The notes under the pieces are model-generated. The model was not told the DNA's origin, did no database searches, and was given only the letters and a program-made list of their open reading frames with translations. This document shows, in pieces, positions 1-11,104 of a DNA stretch of 64,000 nt; the first letter of the stretch is position 1, and the number at the start of each line of letters is the position of its first letter. The position numbers and the translations under genes are program-made. The stretch comes from Hydractinia symbiolongicarpus (lineage: Eukaryota > Cnidaria > Hydrozoa > Anthoathecata > Hydractiniidae), in NCBI RefSeq assembly GCF_029227915.1, contig NC_079880.1:5210001-5274000 (forward strand). The letters run 5' to 3'.

Positions 1-1005
1 TGGGTTTTAGTGGTGAAAAAATAATTTAAGAAATCGTTCGGGAAATGAGTTTACTCCCTGGGTAATTTCTTTGTATACTTTTGACTATACGGGCCGAGCC
101 AGGGGTTTACGGGAAATGGCGGGTTTTCGTTTGCCGGCGATTTAACTTCTTTTTTTCAGCGTCTCATCAAAAATGAAAACATTTTTAAAAACTACAAGTC
201 TTATGCGTTTTAGTGGTGAAAAAATAATTTACAAAATCGTTCAGGAAATGAGTTTACTCACAGGGTACTTTCTTTGTATACATTCGACTATACGGGCCAA
301 GCCCGGGATTTACGGGAAATCGCGGGTTTTTGTTTTCCGGCGATTAAACATTTTTCATTAAGCGTCTCATCAAAAATGAAAACATTTTTAAAAACTACAA
401 GTCTCATGCGTTTTAGTGGTGAAAAAATAATTCAAAAAATCGTTCGGGAAATGAGTTTACTCCCTGGGTACTTTCTTTGTATACATTCGACTATACGGGC
501 CAAGCCCCGGATTTACGGGAAAACGCGGGATTTCGTTTGCCGGCGATTAAACCTCTTTCATTAAGCGTCTCATCAAAAATGAAAACATTTTTGAAAACTA
601 CAAGTCTCATGCGTTTTAGTGGTGAAAAAATAATTTAAAAAATCGTTCGGGAAATGAGTTTACTCCCTGGGTACTTTCTTTGTATACTTTTGACTATACG
701 GGCCGAGTCCGGGATTTACGGGAAATCGCGGATCTTCGTTTGCCGGCGATTAAACTTCTTTTATTCAGCGTCCCATCAAATATGAAAATATTTTTGAAAA
801 CTACAAGTCTCATGCGTTTAGTGGTAAAAAAATAATATAAAAAATCGTTCGGGAAATGAGTTTACTCCCTGGGTACTTTCTCTGTATACTTTTGACTATA
901 CGGGTCGAGTCCGGGGTTTACGGGAAATGGCGGGTTTTCGTTTGCCGGCGATTAAACTTCTTTTATTCAGCGTCTCATCAAAAATGAAAACATTTTTGAA
1001 AACTA
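1..1005. repeat. Left-edge monomers
   Basis: This stretch holds a truncated monomer at the window edge and full monomers starting at 195, 398, 601 and 804. They are mixed types: the first pair carries gggccaagcc cores, and the one at 804 has single-base deletions (gcgtttagtggtaaaa) that make it 202 bp. The first monomer joins S-like catggg/tgggtttt to a long-form right half (tttgtatac), so it looks chimeric. Nothing but satellite is present. Confidence 0.9.
282..297 (+). other. CENP-B-box-like sequence, one base short
   Basis: attcgactatacgggc contains TTCG and CGGG, the two essential parts of the mammalian CENP-B box, but with six bases between them instead of seven. The motif is in C, H, K and Q monomers (cattcgactatacggg) and absent from P, W, F and S, which have tttt or ttgg before gactatacggg or gacaatacggg. 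Known CENP-B binding needs the seven-base spacing, so this is a resemblance and not a called site. Confidence 0.3.
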
Positions 1006-4000
1006 CAAGTCTCATGCGTTTTAGTGGTGAAAAGATAATTTAAAAAATCGTTTTGGAAATGAGTTTACTCACAGGGTACTTTCTTTGTAAACATTCGACT
1101 ATACGGGCCAAGCCCGGGATTTACGGGAAATCGCGGGTTTTCGTTTGCTGGCGATTAAACCACTTTCATTAAGCGTCTCATCAAAAATGAAAACATTTCT
1201 GAAAACTACAAATCTCATGCGTTTTAGTGGTGAAAAGATAATTTAAAAAATCGTTTTGGAAATGAGTTTACTTACAGGGTACTTTCTTTGTAAACATTAG
1301 ACTATACGGGCCAAGCCCGGGATTTACGGGAAATCGCGGGTTTTCGTTTGCTGGCGATTAAACCACTTTCATTAAGCGTCTCATCAAAAATGAAAACATT
1401 TCTGAAAACTACAAGTCTCATGCGTTTTAGTGGTGAAAAGATAATTTAAAAAATCGTTTTGGAAATGAGTTTACTTACAGGGTACTTTCTTTGTAAACAT
1501 TCGACTATACGGGCCAAGCCCGGGATTTACGGGAAATCGCGGGTTTTCGTTTGCTGGCGATTAAACCACTTTCATTAAGCGTCTCATCAAAAATGAAAAC
1601 ATTTCTGAAAACTACAAGTCTCATGCGTTTTAGTGGTGAAAAAATAATTTAAAAAGTCGTTCGGGAAATGAGTTTACTCACAGGTAATTTCTTTGTATAC
1701 ATTCGACTATACGGGCAAAGCCCGTGATTTACGGGAAATCGCGAGTTTTCGTTTGCCGGCGATTAAACTTCTTTTATTCAGCGTCTCATCAAAAATGAAA
1801 ACATTTTTGAAAACTACAAGCCTCATGCGTTTTAGTGGTGAAAAGATAATTTAAAAAATCGTTTTGGAAATGAGTTTACTCACAGGTTACTTTCTTTGTA
1901 TACATTCGACTATACGGGCCAAGCCCGGGATTTACGGGAAATCGCGGGCTTTCGTTTGCTGGCGATTAAACCACTTTCATTAAGCGTCTCATCAAAAATG
2001 AAAACATTTCTGAAAACTACAAGTCTCATGCGTTTTAGTGGTGAAAAAATAATTTAAAAAATTGTTCGAAAAATGAGTTTACTTCCTGGGTAATTTATTT
2101 GTATACTTTTGACTATACGGGCCGAGTCCGGGGTTTACGGGAAATGGCGGGTTTTCGTTTGCCGGCGATTAAACTTCTTTTATTCAGCGTCTCATCAAAA
2201 ATGAAAACATTTTTGAAAACTACAAGTCTCATGCGTTTTAGTGGTGAAAAGATAATTTAAAAAATCGTTTTGGAAATGAGTTTACTCACAGGGTACTTTC
2301 TTTGTAAACATTCGACTATACGGGCCAAGCCCGGGATTTACGGGAAATCGCGGGTTTTCGTTTGCTGGCGATTAAACCACTTTCATTAAGCGTCTCATCA
2401 AAAATGAAAACATTTCTGAAAACTACAAGTCTCATGCGTTTTAGTGGTGAAAAGATAATTTAAAAAATCGTTTTGGAAATGAGTTTACTTACAGGGTACT
2501 TTCTTTGTAAACATTCGACTATACGGGCCAAGACCGGGATTTACGGGAAATCGCGGGTTTTCGTTTGCTGCCGATTAAACCACTTTCATTAAGCGTCTCA
2601 TCAAAAATGAAAACATTTCTGAAAACTACAAGTCTCATGCGTTTTAGTGGTGAAAAGATAATTTAAAAAATCGTTTTGGAAATGAGTTTACTTACAGGGT
2701 ACTTTCTTTGTAAACATTCGACTATACGGGCCAAGCCCGGGATTTACGGGAAATCGCGGGTTTTCGTTTGCTGGCGATTAAACCACTTTCCTTAAGCGTC
2801 TCATCAAAAATGAAAACATTTCTGATAACTACAAGTCTCATGCGTTTTAGTGGTGAAAAAATAATTTAAAAAGTCGTTCGGGAAATGAGTTTACTCACAG
2901 GGTACTTTCTTTGTATACATTCGACTATACGGGCAAAGCCCGTGATTTACGGGAAATCGCGAGTTTTCGTTTGCCGGCGATTAAACTTCTTTTATTCAGC
3001 GTCTCATCAAAAATGAAAACATTTTTGAAAACTACAAGCGTCATGCGTTTTAGTGGTGAAAAGATAATTTAAAAAATCGTTTTGGAAATGAGTTTACTCA
3101 CAGGTTACTTTCTTTGTATACATTCGACTATACGGGCCAAGCCCGGGATTTACGGGAAATCGCGGGCTTTCGTTTGCTGGCGATTAAACTTCTTTTATTC
3201 AGCGTCTCATCAAAAATGAAAACATTTTTGAAAACTACAAGCGTCATGCGTTTTAGTGGTGAAAAAATAATTTAAAAAATTGTTCGAAAAATGAGTTTAC
3301 TTCCTGGGTAATTTCTTTGTATACTTTTGACTATACGGGCCGAGTCCGGGGTTTACGGGAAATGGCGGGTTTTCGTTTGCCGGCGATTAAACTTCTTTTA
3401 TTCAGCGTCTCATCAAAAATGAAAACATTTTTAAATACTATAAGTCTCATGGGTTTTAGTGGTGAAATAATAATTTAAAAAATCGTTCGGGAAATGAGTT
3501 TACATCCCGGTACTTTCTTTACTATACGGGCCGAGTCCGGGATTTGCGGAAATCGCAGGTTTTCGTTTGCCGGCGATTAAACTTCTTTTATTCAGCGTCT
3601 CATCAAAAATGAAAACATTTTTGAAAACTACAAGTCTCATGCGTTTTAGTGGTGAAAAAATAATTTAAAAAATCGTTTTGGAAATGAGTTTACTCACAGG
3701 TTACTTTCTTTGTATACATTCGACTATACGGGCCAAGCCCGGGATTTACGGGAAATCGCGGGCTTTCGTTTGCTGGCGATTAAACCACTTTCATTAAGCG
3801 TCTCATCAAAAATGAAAACATTTCTGAAAACTACAAGTCTCATGCGTTTTAGTGGTGAAAAAATAATTTAAAAAATCGTTTTGGAAATGAGTTTACTCAC
3901 AGGGTACTTTCTTTGTAAACATTCGACTATACGGGCCAAGCCCGGGATTAACGGGAAATCGCGGGTTTTCGTTTGCTGGCGATTAAACCACTTTCATTAA

Positions 4001-5241
4001 GCGTCTCATCAAAAATGAAAACATTTCTGAAAACTACAAGTCTCATGCGTTTTAGTGGTGAAAAGATAATTTAAAAAATCGTTTTGGAAATGAGTTTACT
4101 TACAGGGTACTTTCTTTGTAAACATTCGACTATACGGGCCAAGCCCGGGATTTACGGGAAATCGCGGGTTGTCGTTTGCTGGCGATTAAACCACTTTCAT
4201 TAAGCGTCTCATCAAAAATGAAAACATTTCTGAAAACTACAAGTCTCATGCGTTTTAGTGGTGAAAAGATAATTTAAAAAATCGTTTTGGAAATGAGTTT
4301 ACTTACAGGGTACTTTCTTTGTAAACATTCGACTATACGGGCCAAGCCCGGGATTTACGGGAAATCGCGGGTTTTCGTTTGCTGGCGATTAAACCACTTT
4401 CATTAAGCGTCTCATCAAAAATGAAAACATTTCTAAAAACTACAAGTCTCATGCGTTTTAGTGGTGAAAAAATAATTTAAAAAGTCGTTCGGGAAATGAG
4501 TTTACTCACAGGGTACTTTCTTTGTATACATTCGACTATACGGGCAAAGCCCGTGATTTACGGGAAATCGCGAGTTTTCGTTTGCCGGCGATTAAACTTC
4601 TTTTATTCAGCGTCTCATCAAAAATGAAAACATTTTTGAAAACTACAAGCGTCATGCGTTTTAGTGGTGAAAAGATAATTTAAAAAATCGTTTTGGAAAT
4701 GAGTTTACTCACAGGTTACTTTCTTTGTATACATTCGACTATACGGGCCAAGCCCGGGATTTACGGGAAATCGCGGGCTTTCGTTTGCTGGCGATTAAAC
4801 CACTTTCATTAAGCGTCTCATCAAAAATGAAAACATTTCTGAAAACTACAAGTCTCATGCGTTTTAGTGGTGAAAAAATAATTTAAAAAATTGTTCGAAA
4901 AATGAGTTTACTTCCTGGGTAATTTCTTTGTATACTTTTGACTATACGGGCGGAGTCCGGGGTTTACGGGAAATGGCGGGTTTTCGTTTGCCGGCGATTA
5001 AACTTCTTTTATTCAGCGTCTCATCAAAAATGAAAACATTTTTAAAAACTATAAGTCTCATGGGTTTTAGTGGTGAAATAATAATTTAAAAAATCGTTCG
5101 GGAATTGAGTTTACATCCCGGTACTTTCTTTACTATACGGGCCGAGTCCGGGATTTGCGGAAATCGCAGGTTTTCGTTTGCCGGCGATTAAACTTCTTTT
5201 ATTCAGCGTCTCATCAAAAATGAAAACATTTTTGAAAACTA
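1006..5241. repeat. C-type triplet HOR block (1,217- and 1,611-bp units)
   Basis: C monomers (gataattt, cgttttggaaatgag, tttgtaaacattcg, ctggcgattaaaccac, tttcattaagcg) occur as runs of three near-identical neighbours, beginning near 1049, 2266 and 3877. The first spacing is 1,217 bp (six monomers, one base short at cacaggtaattt near 1681). The second is 1,611 bp (eight monomers including one 190-bp S form at about 3,430-3,620, repeated at about 5,040-5,230). H monomers with gggcaaagcccgtg follow each triplet. The S form here lacks an extra g (catcccggtac). Confidence 0.85.
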
Positions 5242-7476
5242 CAAGTCTCATGCGTTTTAGTGGTGAAAAAATAATTTAAAAAATCGTTCGGGAAATGAGT
5301 TTACTCCCTGGGTACTTTCTTTTGTATACTTTTGACAATACGGGCCGAGTCCGGGATTTACGGGAAATCGTAGGTTTTCGTTTGCCGGCGATTAAACTTC
5401 TTTTATTCAGCGTCTCATCAAGAATGAAAACATTTTTAAAAACTACAAGTCTCATGCGTTTTAGTGGTGAAAAAAAAAATTAAAAAATCGTTCGGGAAAT
5501 GAGTTTACTCCCTAGGTACTTTCTTTGTTTACATTCGACTATACGGGCCAAGCCTGGGATTTACGGGAAATCGCGGGATTTCGTTTGCCGGCGATTAAAC
5601 CTCTTTCATTAAGCGTCTCATCAAATATGAAAACATTTTTGAAAACTACAAGTCTCATGCGTTTTAGTGGTGAAAAAATAATTTAAAAAATCGTTCGGAA
5701 AATGAGTTTACTCCCTGGGTACTTTCTTTGTATACTTTGGACTATACGGGCCGAGTCCGGGATTTACGGGAAATCGCGGATTTTCGTTTGAGTGCGAATA
5801 AACTTCTTTTATTCAGCGTCTCTTCAAAAATGAAAACATTTTTGAAAACTACAAGTCTCATGCGTTGTAGTGGTGAAAAAATAATTTAAAAAATCGTTCA
5901 GAAAATGAGTTTACTCCCTGGGTAATTTCTTTGTATACTTTTGACTATACGGGCCGAGTCCGGGGTTTACGGGAAATGGCGGGTTTTCGTTTGCCGGCGA
6001 TTAAACTTCTTTTATTCAGCGTCTCATCAAAAATGAAAACATTTCTGAAAACTACAAGTCTCATGCGTTTTAGTGGTGAAAAAATAATTTAAAAAGTCGT
6101 TCGGGAAATGAGTTTACTCACAGGGTACTTTCTTTGTATACATTCGACTATACGGGCAAAGCCCGTGATTTACGGGAAATCGCGAGTTTTCGTTTGCCGG
6201 CGATTAAACTTCTTTTATTCAGCGTCTCATCAAAAATGAAAACATTTCTGAAAACTACAAGTCTCATGCGTTTTAGTGGTGAAAAAATAATTTAAAAAGT
6301 CGTTCGGGAAATGAGTTTACTCACAGGGTACTTTCTTTGTATACATTCGACTATACGGGCAAAGCCCGTGATTTACGGGAAATCGCGAGTTTTCGTTTGC
6401 CGGCGATTAAACTTCTTTTATTCAGCGTCTCATCAAAAATGAAAACATTTTTGAAAACTACAAGCGCCATGCGTTTTAGTGGTGAAAAGATAATTTAAAA
6501 AATCGTTTTGGAAATGAGTTTACTCACAGGGTACTTTCTTTGTATACATTCGACTATACGGGCAAAGCCCGTGATTTACGGGAAATCGCGAGTTTTCGTT
6601 TGCCGGCGATTAAACTTCTTTTATTCAGCGTCTCATCAAAAATGAAAACATTTCTGAAAACTACAAGCGTCATGCGTTTTAGTGGTGAAAAGATAATTTA
6701 AAAAATTGTTCGAAAAATGAGTTTACTTCCTGGGTACTTTCTTTTGTATACTTTTGACAATACGGGCCGAGTCCGGGATTTACGGGAAATCGTAGGTTTT
6801 CGTTTGCCGGCGATTAAACTTCTTTTATTCAGCGTCTCATCAAGAATGAAAACATTTTTAAAAACTACAAGTCTCATGCGTTTTAGTGGTGAAAAAAAAA
6901 ATTAAAAAATCGTTCGGGAAATGAGTTTACTCCCTAGGTACTTTCTTTGTTTACATTCGACTATACGGGCCAAGCCTGGGATTTACGGGAAATCGCGGGA
7001 TTTCGTTTGCCGGCGATTAAACCTCTTTCATTAAGCGTCTCATCAAATATGAAAACATTTTTGAAAACTACAAGTCTCATGCGTTTTAGTGGTGAAAAAA
7101 TAATTTAAAAAATCGTTCGGAAAATGAGTTTACTCCCTGGGTACTTTCTTTGTATACTTTGGACTATACGGGCCGAGTACGGGATTTACGGGAAATCGCG
7201 GATTTTCGTTTGAGTGCGAATAAACTTCTTTTATTCAGCGTCTCTTCAAAAATGAAAACATTTTTGAAAACTACAAGTCTCATGCGTTGTAGTGGTGAAA
7301 AAATAATTTAAAAAATCGTTCAGAAAATGAGTTTACTCCCTGGGTAATTTCTTTGTATACTTTTGACTATACGGGCCGAGTCCGGGGTTTACGGGAAATG
7401 GCGGGTTTTCGTTTGCCGGCGATTAAACTTCTTTTATTCAGCGTCTCATCAAAAATGAAAACATTTTTAAAAACTA
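5242..7476. repeat. 1,422-bp offset duplication with H-monomer run
   Basis: About 5,300-6,047 recurs at about 6,722-7,469, an offset of 1,422 bp (seven monomers plus one extra t in tttcttttgtatac). Both copies share private markers: cgtaggttttcg, gaaaaaaaaaatt, and tttgtttacattcg. One mismatch is visible (gagtccggg versus gagtacggg near 7168). Between the copies lie three consecutive H monomers with gggcaaagcccgtg cores at 6152, 6355 and 6558, exactly 203 bp apart. Confidence 0.88.
6152..6166. other. Perfect hairpin core of H monomers
   Basis: acgggc, aaa, gcccgt: a six-base perfect inverted repeat with a three-base loop. The same 15 bases occur at 1711, 2929, 4540, 6355, 6558, 7765, 11202, 12408 and 42939. 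Near 54,962, 55,966, 58,359 and 62,582 the right arm is gcccat, which breaks one pair. C, K and Q monomers have a five-base version (cgggc, caa, gcccg). In P, W, F and S the equivalent (gccgagtccggg) has almost no dyad. Whether it forms a structure or binds anything is not known. Confidence 0.7.
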
Positions 7477-9684
7477 TAAGTCTCATGGGTTTTAGTGGTG
7501 AAATAATAATTTAAAAAATCGTTCGGGAAATGAGTTTACATCCCGGGTACTTTCTTTACTATACGGGCCGAGTCCGGGATTTACGGAAATCGCAGGTTTT
7601 CGTTTGCCGGCGATTAAACTTCTTTTATTCAGCGTCTCATCAAAAATGAAAACATTTCTGAAAACTACAAGTCTCATGCGTTTTAGTGGTGAAAAAATAA
7701 TTTAAAAAGTCGTTCGGGAAATGAGTTTACTCACAGGGTACTTTCTTTGTATACATTCGACTATACGGGCAAAGCCCGTGATTTACGGGAAATCGCGAGT
7801 TTTCGTTTGCCGGCGATTAAACTTCTTTTATTCAGCGTCTCATCAAAAATGAAAACATTTTTGAAAACTACAAGCGTCATGCGTTTTAGTGGTGAAAAGA
7901 TAATTTAAAAAATCGTTTTGGAAATGAGTTTCCTCACAGGTTACTTTCTTTGTATACATTCGACTATACGGGCCAAGCCCGGGATTTACGGGAAATCGCG
8001 GGCTTTCGTTTGCTGGCGATTAAACCACTTTCATTAAGCGTCTCATCAAAAATGAAAACATTTCTGAAAACTACAAGTCTCATGCGTTTTAGTGGTGAAA
8101 AAATAATTTAAAAAATTGTTCGAAAAATGAGTTTACTTCCTGGGTAATTTCTTTGTATACTTTTGACTATACGGGCCGAGTCCGGGGTTTACGGGAAATG
8201 GCGGGTTTTCGTTTGCCGGCGATTAAACTTCTTTTATTCAGCGTCTCATCAAAAATGAAAACATTTTTGAAAACTACAAGTCTCATGCGTTTTAGTGGTG
8301 AAAAAATAATTTAAAAAATCGTTCGGAAAATGAGTTTACTCCCTGGGTACTTTCTTTGTATACTTTGGACTATACGGGCCGAGTCCGGGATTTACGGGAA
8401 ATCGTGGATTTTCGTTTGAGTGCGAATAAACTTCTTTTATTCAGCGTCTCTTCAAAAATGAAAACATTTTTGAAAACTACAAGTCTCATGCGTTGTAGTG
8501 GTGAAAAAATAATTTAAAAAATCGTTCAGAAAATGAGTTTACTCCCTGGGTAATTTCTTTGTATACTTTTGACTATACGGGCCGAGTCCGGGGTTTACGG
8601 GAAATGGCGGGTTTTCGTTTGCCGGCGATTAAACTTCTTTTATTCAGCGTCTCATCAAAAATGAAAACATTTTTAAAAACTATAAGTCTCATGGGTTTTA
8701 GTGGTGAAATAATAATTTAAAAAATCGTTCGGGAAATGAGTTTACATCCCGGGTACTTTCTTTACTATACGGGCCGAGTCTGGGATTTACGGAAATCGCA
8801 GGTTTTCGTTTGCCGGCGATTAAACTTCTTTTATTCAGCGTCTCATCAAAAATGAAAACATTTTTGAAAACTACAAGTCTCATGCGTTTTAGTGGTGAAA
8901 AAATAATTTAAAAAATCGTTCGGGAAATGAGTTTACTCCCTGGGTACTTTCTTTGTATACATTCGACTATACGGGCCGAGTCCGGGATTTACGGCAAATC
9001 GCGGATTTTTGTTTGAGTGCGAATAAACTTCTTTTATTCAGCGTCTCATCAAAAATGAAAACATTTTTGAAAACTACAAGTCTCATGCGTTTTAGTGGTG
9101 AAAAAATAATTTAAAAAATCGTTCGGAAAATGAGTTTACTCCCTGGGTACTTTCTTTGTATACTTTGGACTATACGGGCCGAGTCCCGGATTTACGGGAA
9201 ATCGCGGATTTTCGTTTGAGTGCGAATAAACTTCTTTTATTCAGCGTCTCATCAAAAATGAAAACATTTTTGAAAACTACAAGTCTCATGCGTTGTAGTG
9301 GTGAAAAAATAATTTAAAAACCGTTCGGAAAATGAGTTTACTCCCTGGGTACTTTCTTTGTATACTTTTGACTATACGGGCCGAGTCTGGGGTTTACGGG
9401 AAATGGCGGGTTTTCGTTTGCCGGCGATTAAACTTCTTTTATTCAGCGTCTCATCGAAAATGAAAACATTTTTAAAAACTACAAGTCTCATGCGTTGTAG
9501 TGGTGAAAGAATAATTTAAAAAATCGTTCGGAAAATGAGTTTACTCCCTGGGTACTTTCTTTGTATACTTTTGACTATACGGGCAGAGTCCGGGATTTAC
9601 GGGAAATCGCGGATCTTCGTTTGCCGGCGATTAAACTTCTTTTATTTAGCGTCCCATCAAATATGAAAATATTTTTGAAAACTA
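7477..9684. repeat. S/H/C/W/F mosaic block
   Basis: Monomer order from 7477 is S, H, C, W, F, W, then S again at 8683 (offset 1,206 bp, six monomers), followed by F monomers at 8874 and 9077 and W-like monomers to 9684. F monomers carry gagtgcgaataaac in place of gccggcgattaaac and the linked marker tttggactatacggg. No gene or unique sequence is present. Confidence 0.85.
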
Positions 9685-11104
9685 CAATTCTCATGCGTTT
9701 AGTGGTAAAAAAATAGTATAAAAAATCGTTCGGGAAATTAGTTTACTCCCTGGGTACTTTCTCTGTATACTTTTGACTATACGGGTCGAGTCCGGGGTTT
9801 ACGGGAAATGGCGGGTTTTCGTTTGCCGGCGATTAAACTTCTTTTATTCAGCGTCTCATCAAAAATGAAAACATTTTTGAAAACTACAAGTCTCATGCGT
9901 TTTAGTGGTGAAAAGATAATTTAAAAAATCGTTTTGGAAATGAGTTTACTCAAAGGGTACTTTCTTTGTAAACATTAGACTATACGGGCCAAGCCCGGGA
10001 TTTACGGGAAATCGCGGGTTTTCATTTGCTGGCGATTAAACCACTTTCATTAAGCATCTCATCAATAATGAAAACATTTCTAAAAACTACAAGTCTCATG
10101 CGTTTTATTGGTGAAAAAATAATTTAAAAAATCGTTCGGGAAATGAGTTTACTCCCTGGGTACTTTCTCTGTATACTTTTGACTATACGGGTCGAGTCAG
10201 GGGCTTACGTGAAATCGCGGGTTTTCGTTTGCCGGCGATTAAACTTTTTTTATTCAGTGTCTCATCAAAAATGAAAACATTTTTGAAAACTACAAGTCTC
10301 ATGCGTTTTAGTGGTGAAAAGATAATTTAAAAAATCGTTTTGGAAATGAGTTTACTTACAGGGTACTTTCTTTGTATACTTTTGACTACACGGGTCGAGT
10401 CCGGGGTTTACGGGAAATGGCGGGTTTTCGTTTGCCGGCGATTAAACTTCTTTTATTCAGCGTCTCATCAAAAATGAAAACATTTTTGAAAACTACAAGT
10501 CTCATGCGTTTTAGTGGTGAAAAGATAATTTAAAAAATCGTTTTGGAAATGAGTTTACTCAAAGGGTACTTTCTTTGTAAACATTAGACTATACGGGCCA
10601 AGCCCGGGATTTACGGGAAATCGCGGGTTTTCATTTGCTGGCGATTAAACCACTTTCATTAAGCATCTCATCAAAAATGAAAACATTTCTAAAAACTACA
10701 AGTCTCATGCGTTTTATTGGTGAAAAAATAATTTAAAAAATCGTTCGGGAAATGAGTTTACTCCCTGGGTACTTTCTCTGTATACTTTTGACTATACGGG
10801 TCGAGTCAGGGGCTTACGTGAAATCGCGGGTTTTCGTTTGCCGGCGATTAAACTTTTTTTATTCAGCGTCTCATCAAAAATGAAAACATTTTTGAAAACT
10901 ACAAGTCTCATGCGTTTTAGTGGTGAAAAGATAATTTAAAAAATCGTTTTGGAAATGAGTTTACTTACAGGGTACTTTCTTTGTAAACATTCGACCATAC
11001 GGGCCAAGCCCGGGATTTACGGGAAATCGCGGGTTTTCGTTTGCTGGCGATTAAACCACTTTCATTAAGCGTCTCATCAAAAATGAAACCATTTCTGAAA
11101 ACTA
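9685..11104. repeat. 609-bp trimer repeat
   Basis: Three-monomer units repeat at an offset of exactly 609 bp. The private marker caaagggtac occurs at 9951 and 10560, and gtcgagtcaggggcttacg near 10192 and 10801. The monomer starting at 10090 recurs at 10699. The first monomer (9685) has the variant start caattctcatgcgttta and is 202 bp. A few single-base differences separate the copies (for example tcaataatg versus tcaaaaatg, and cagtgtctc versus cagcgtctc). Confidence 0.88.

Noticed and set aside
282-297. Canonical CENP-B box
   Set aside because: The spacing between TTCG and CGGG is six bases, not seven, so it fails the known consensus. It is kept only as a near-match.
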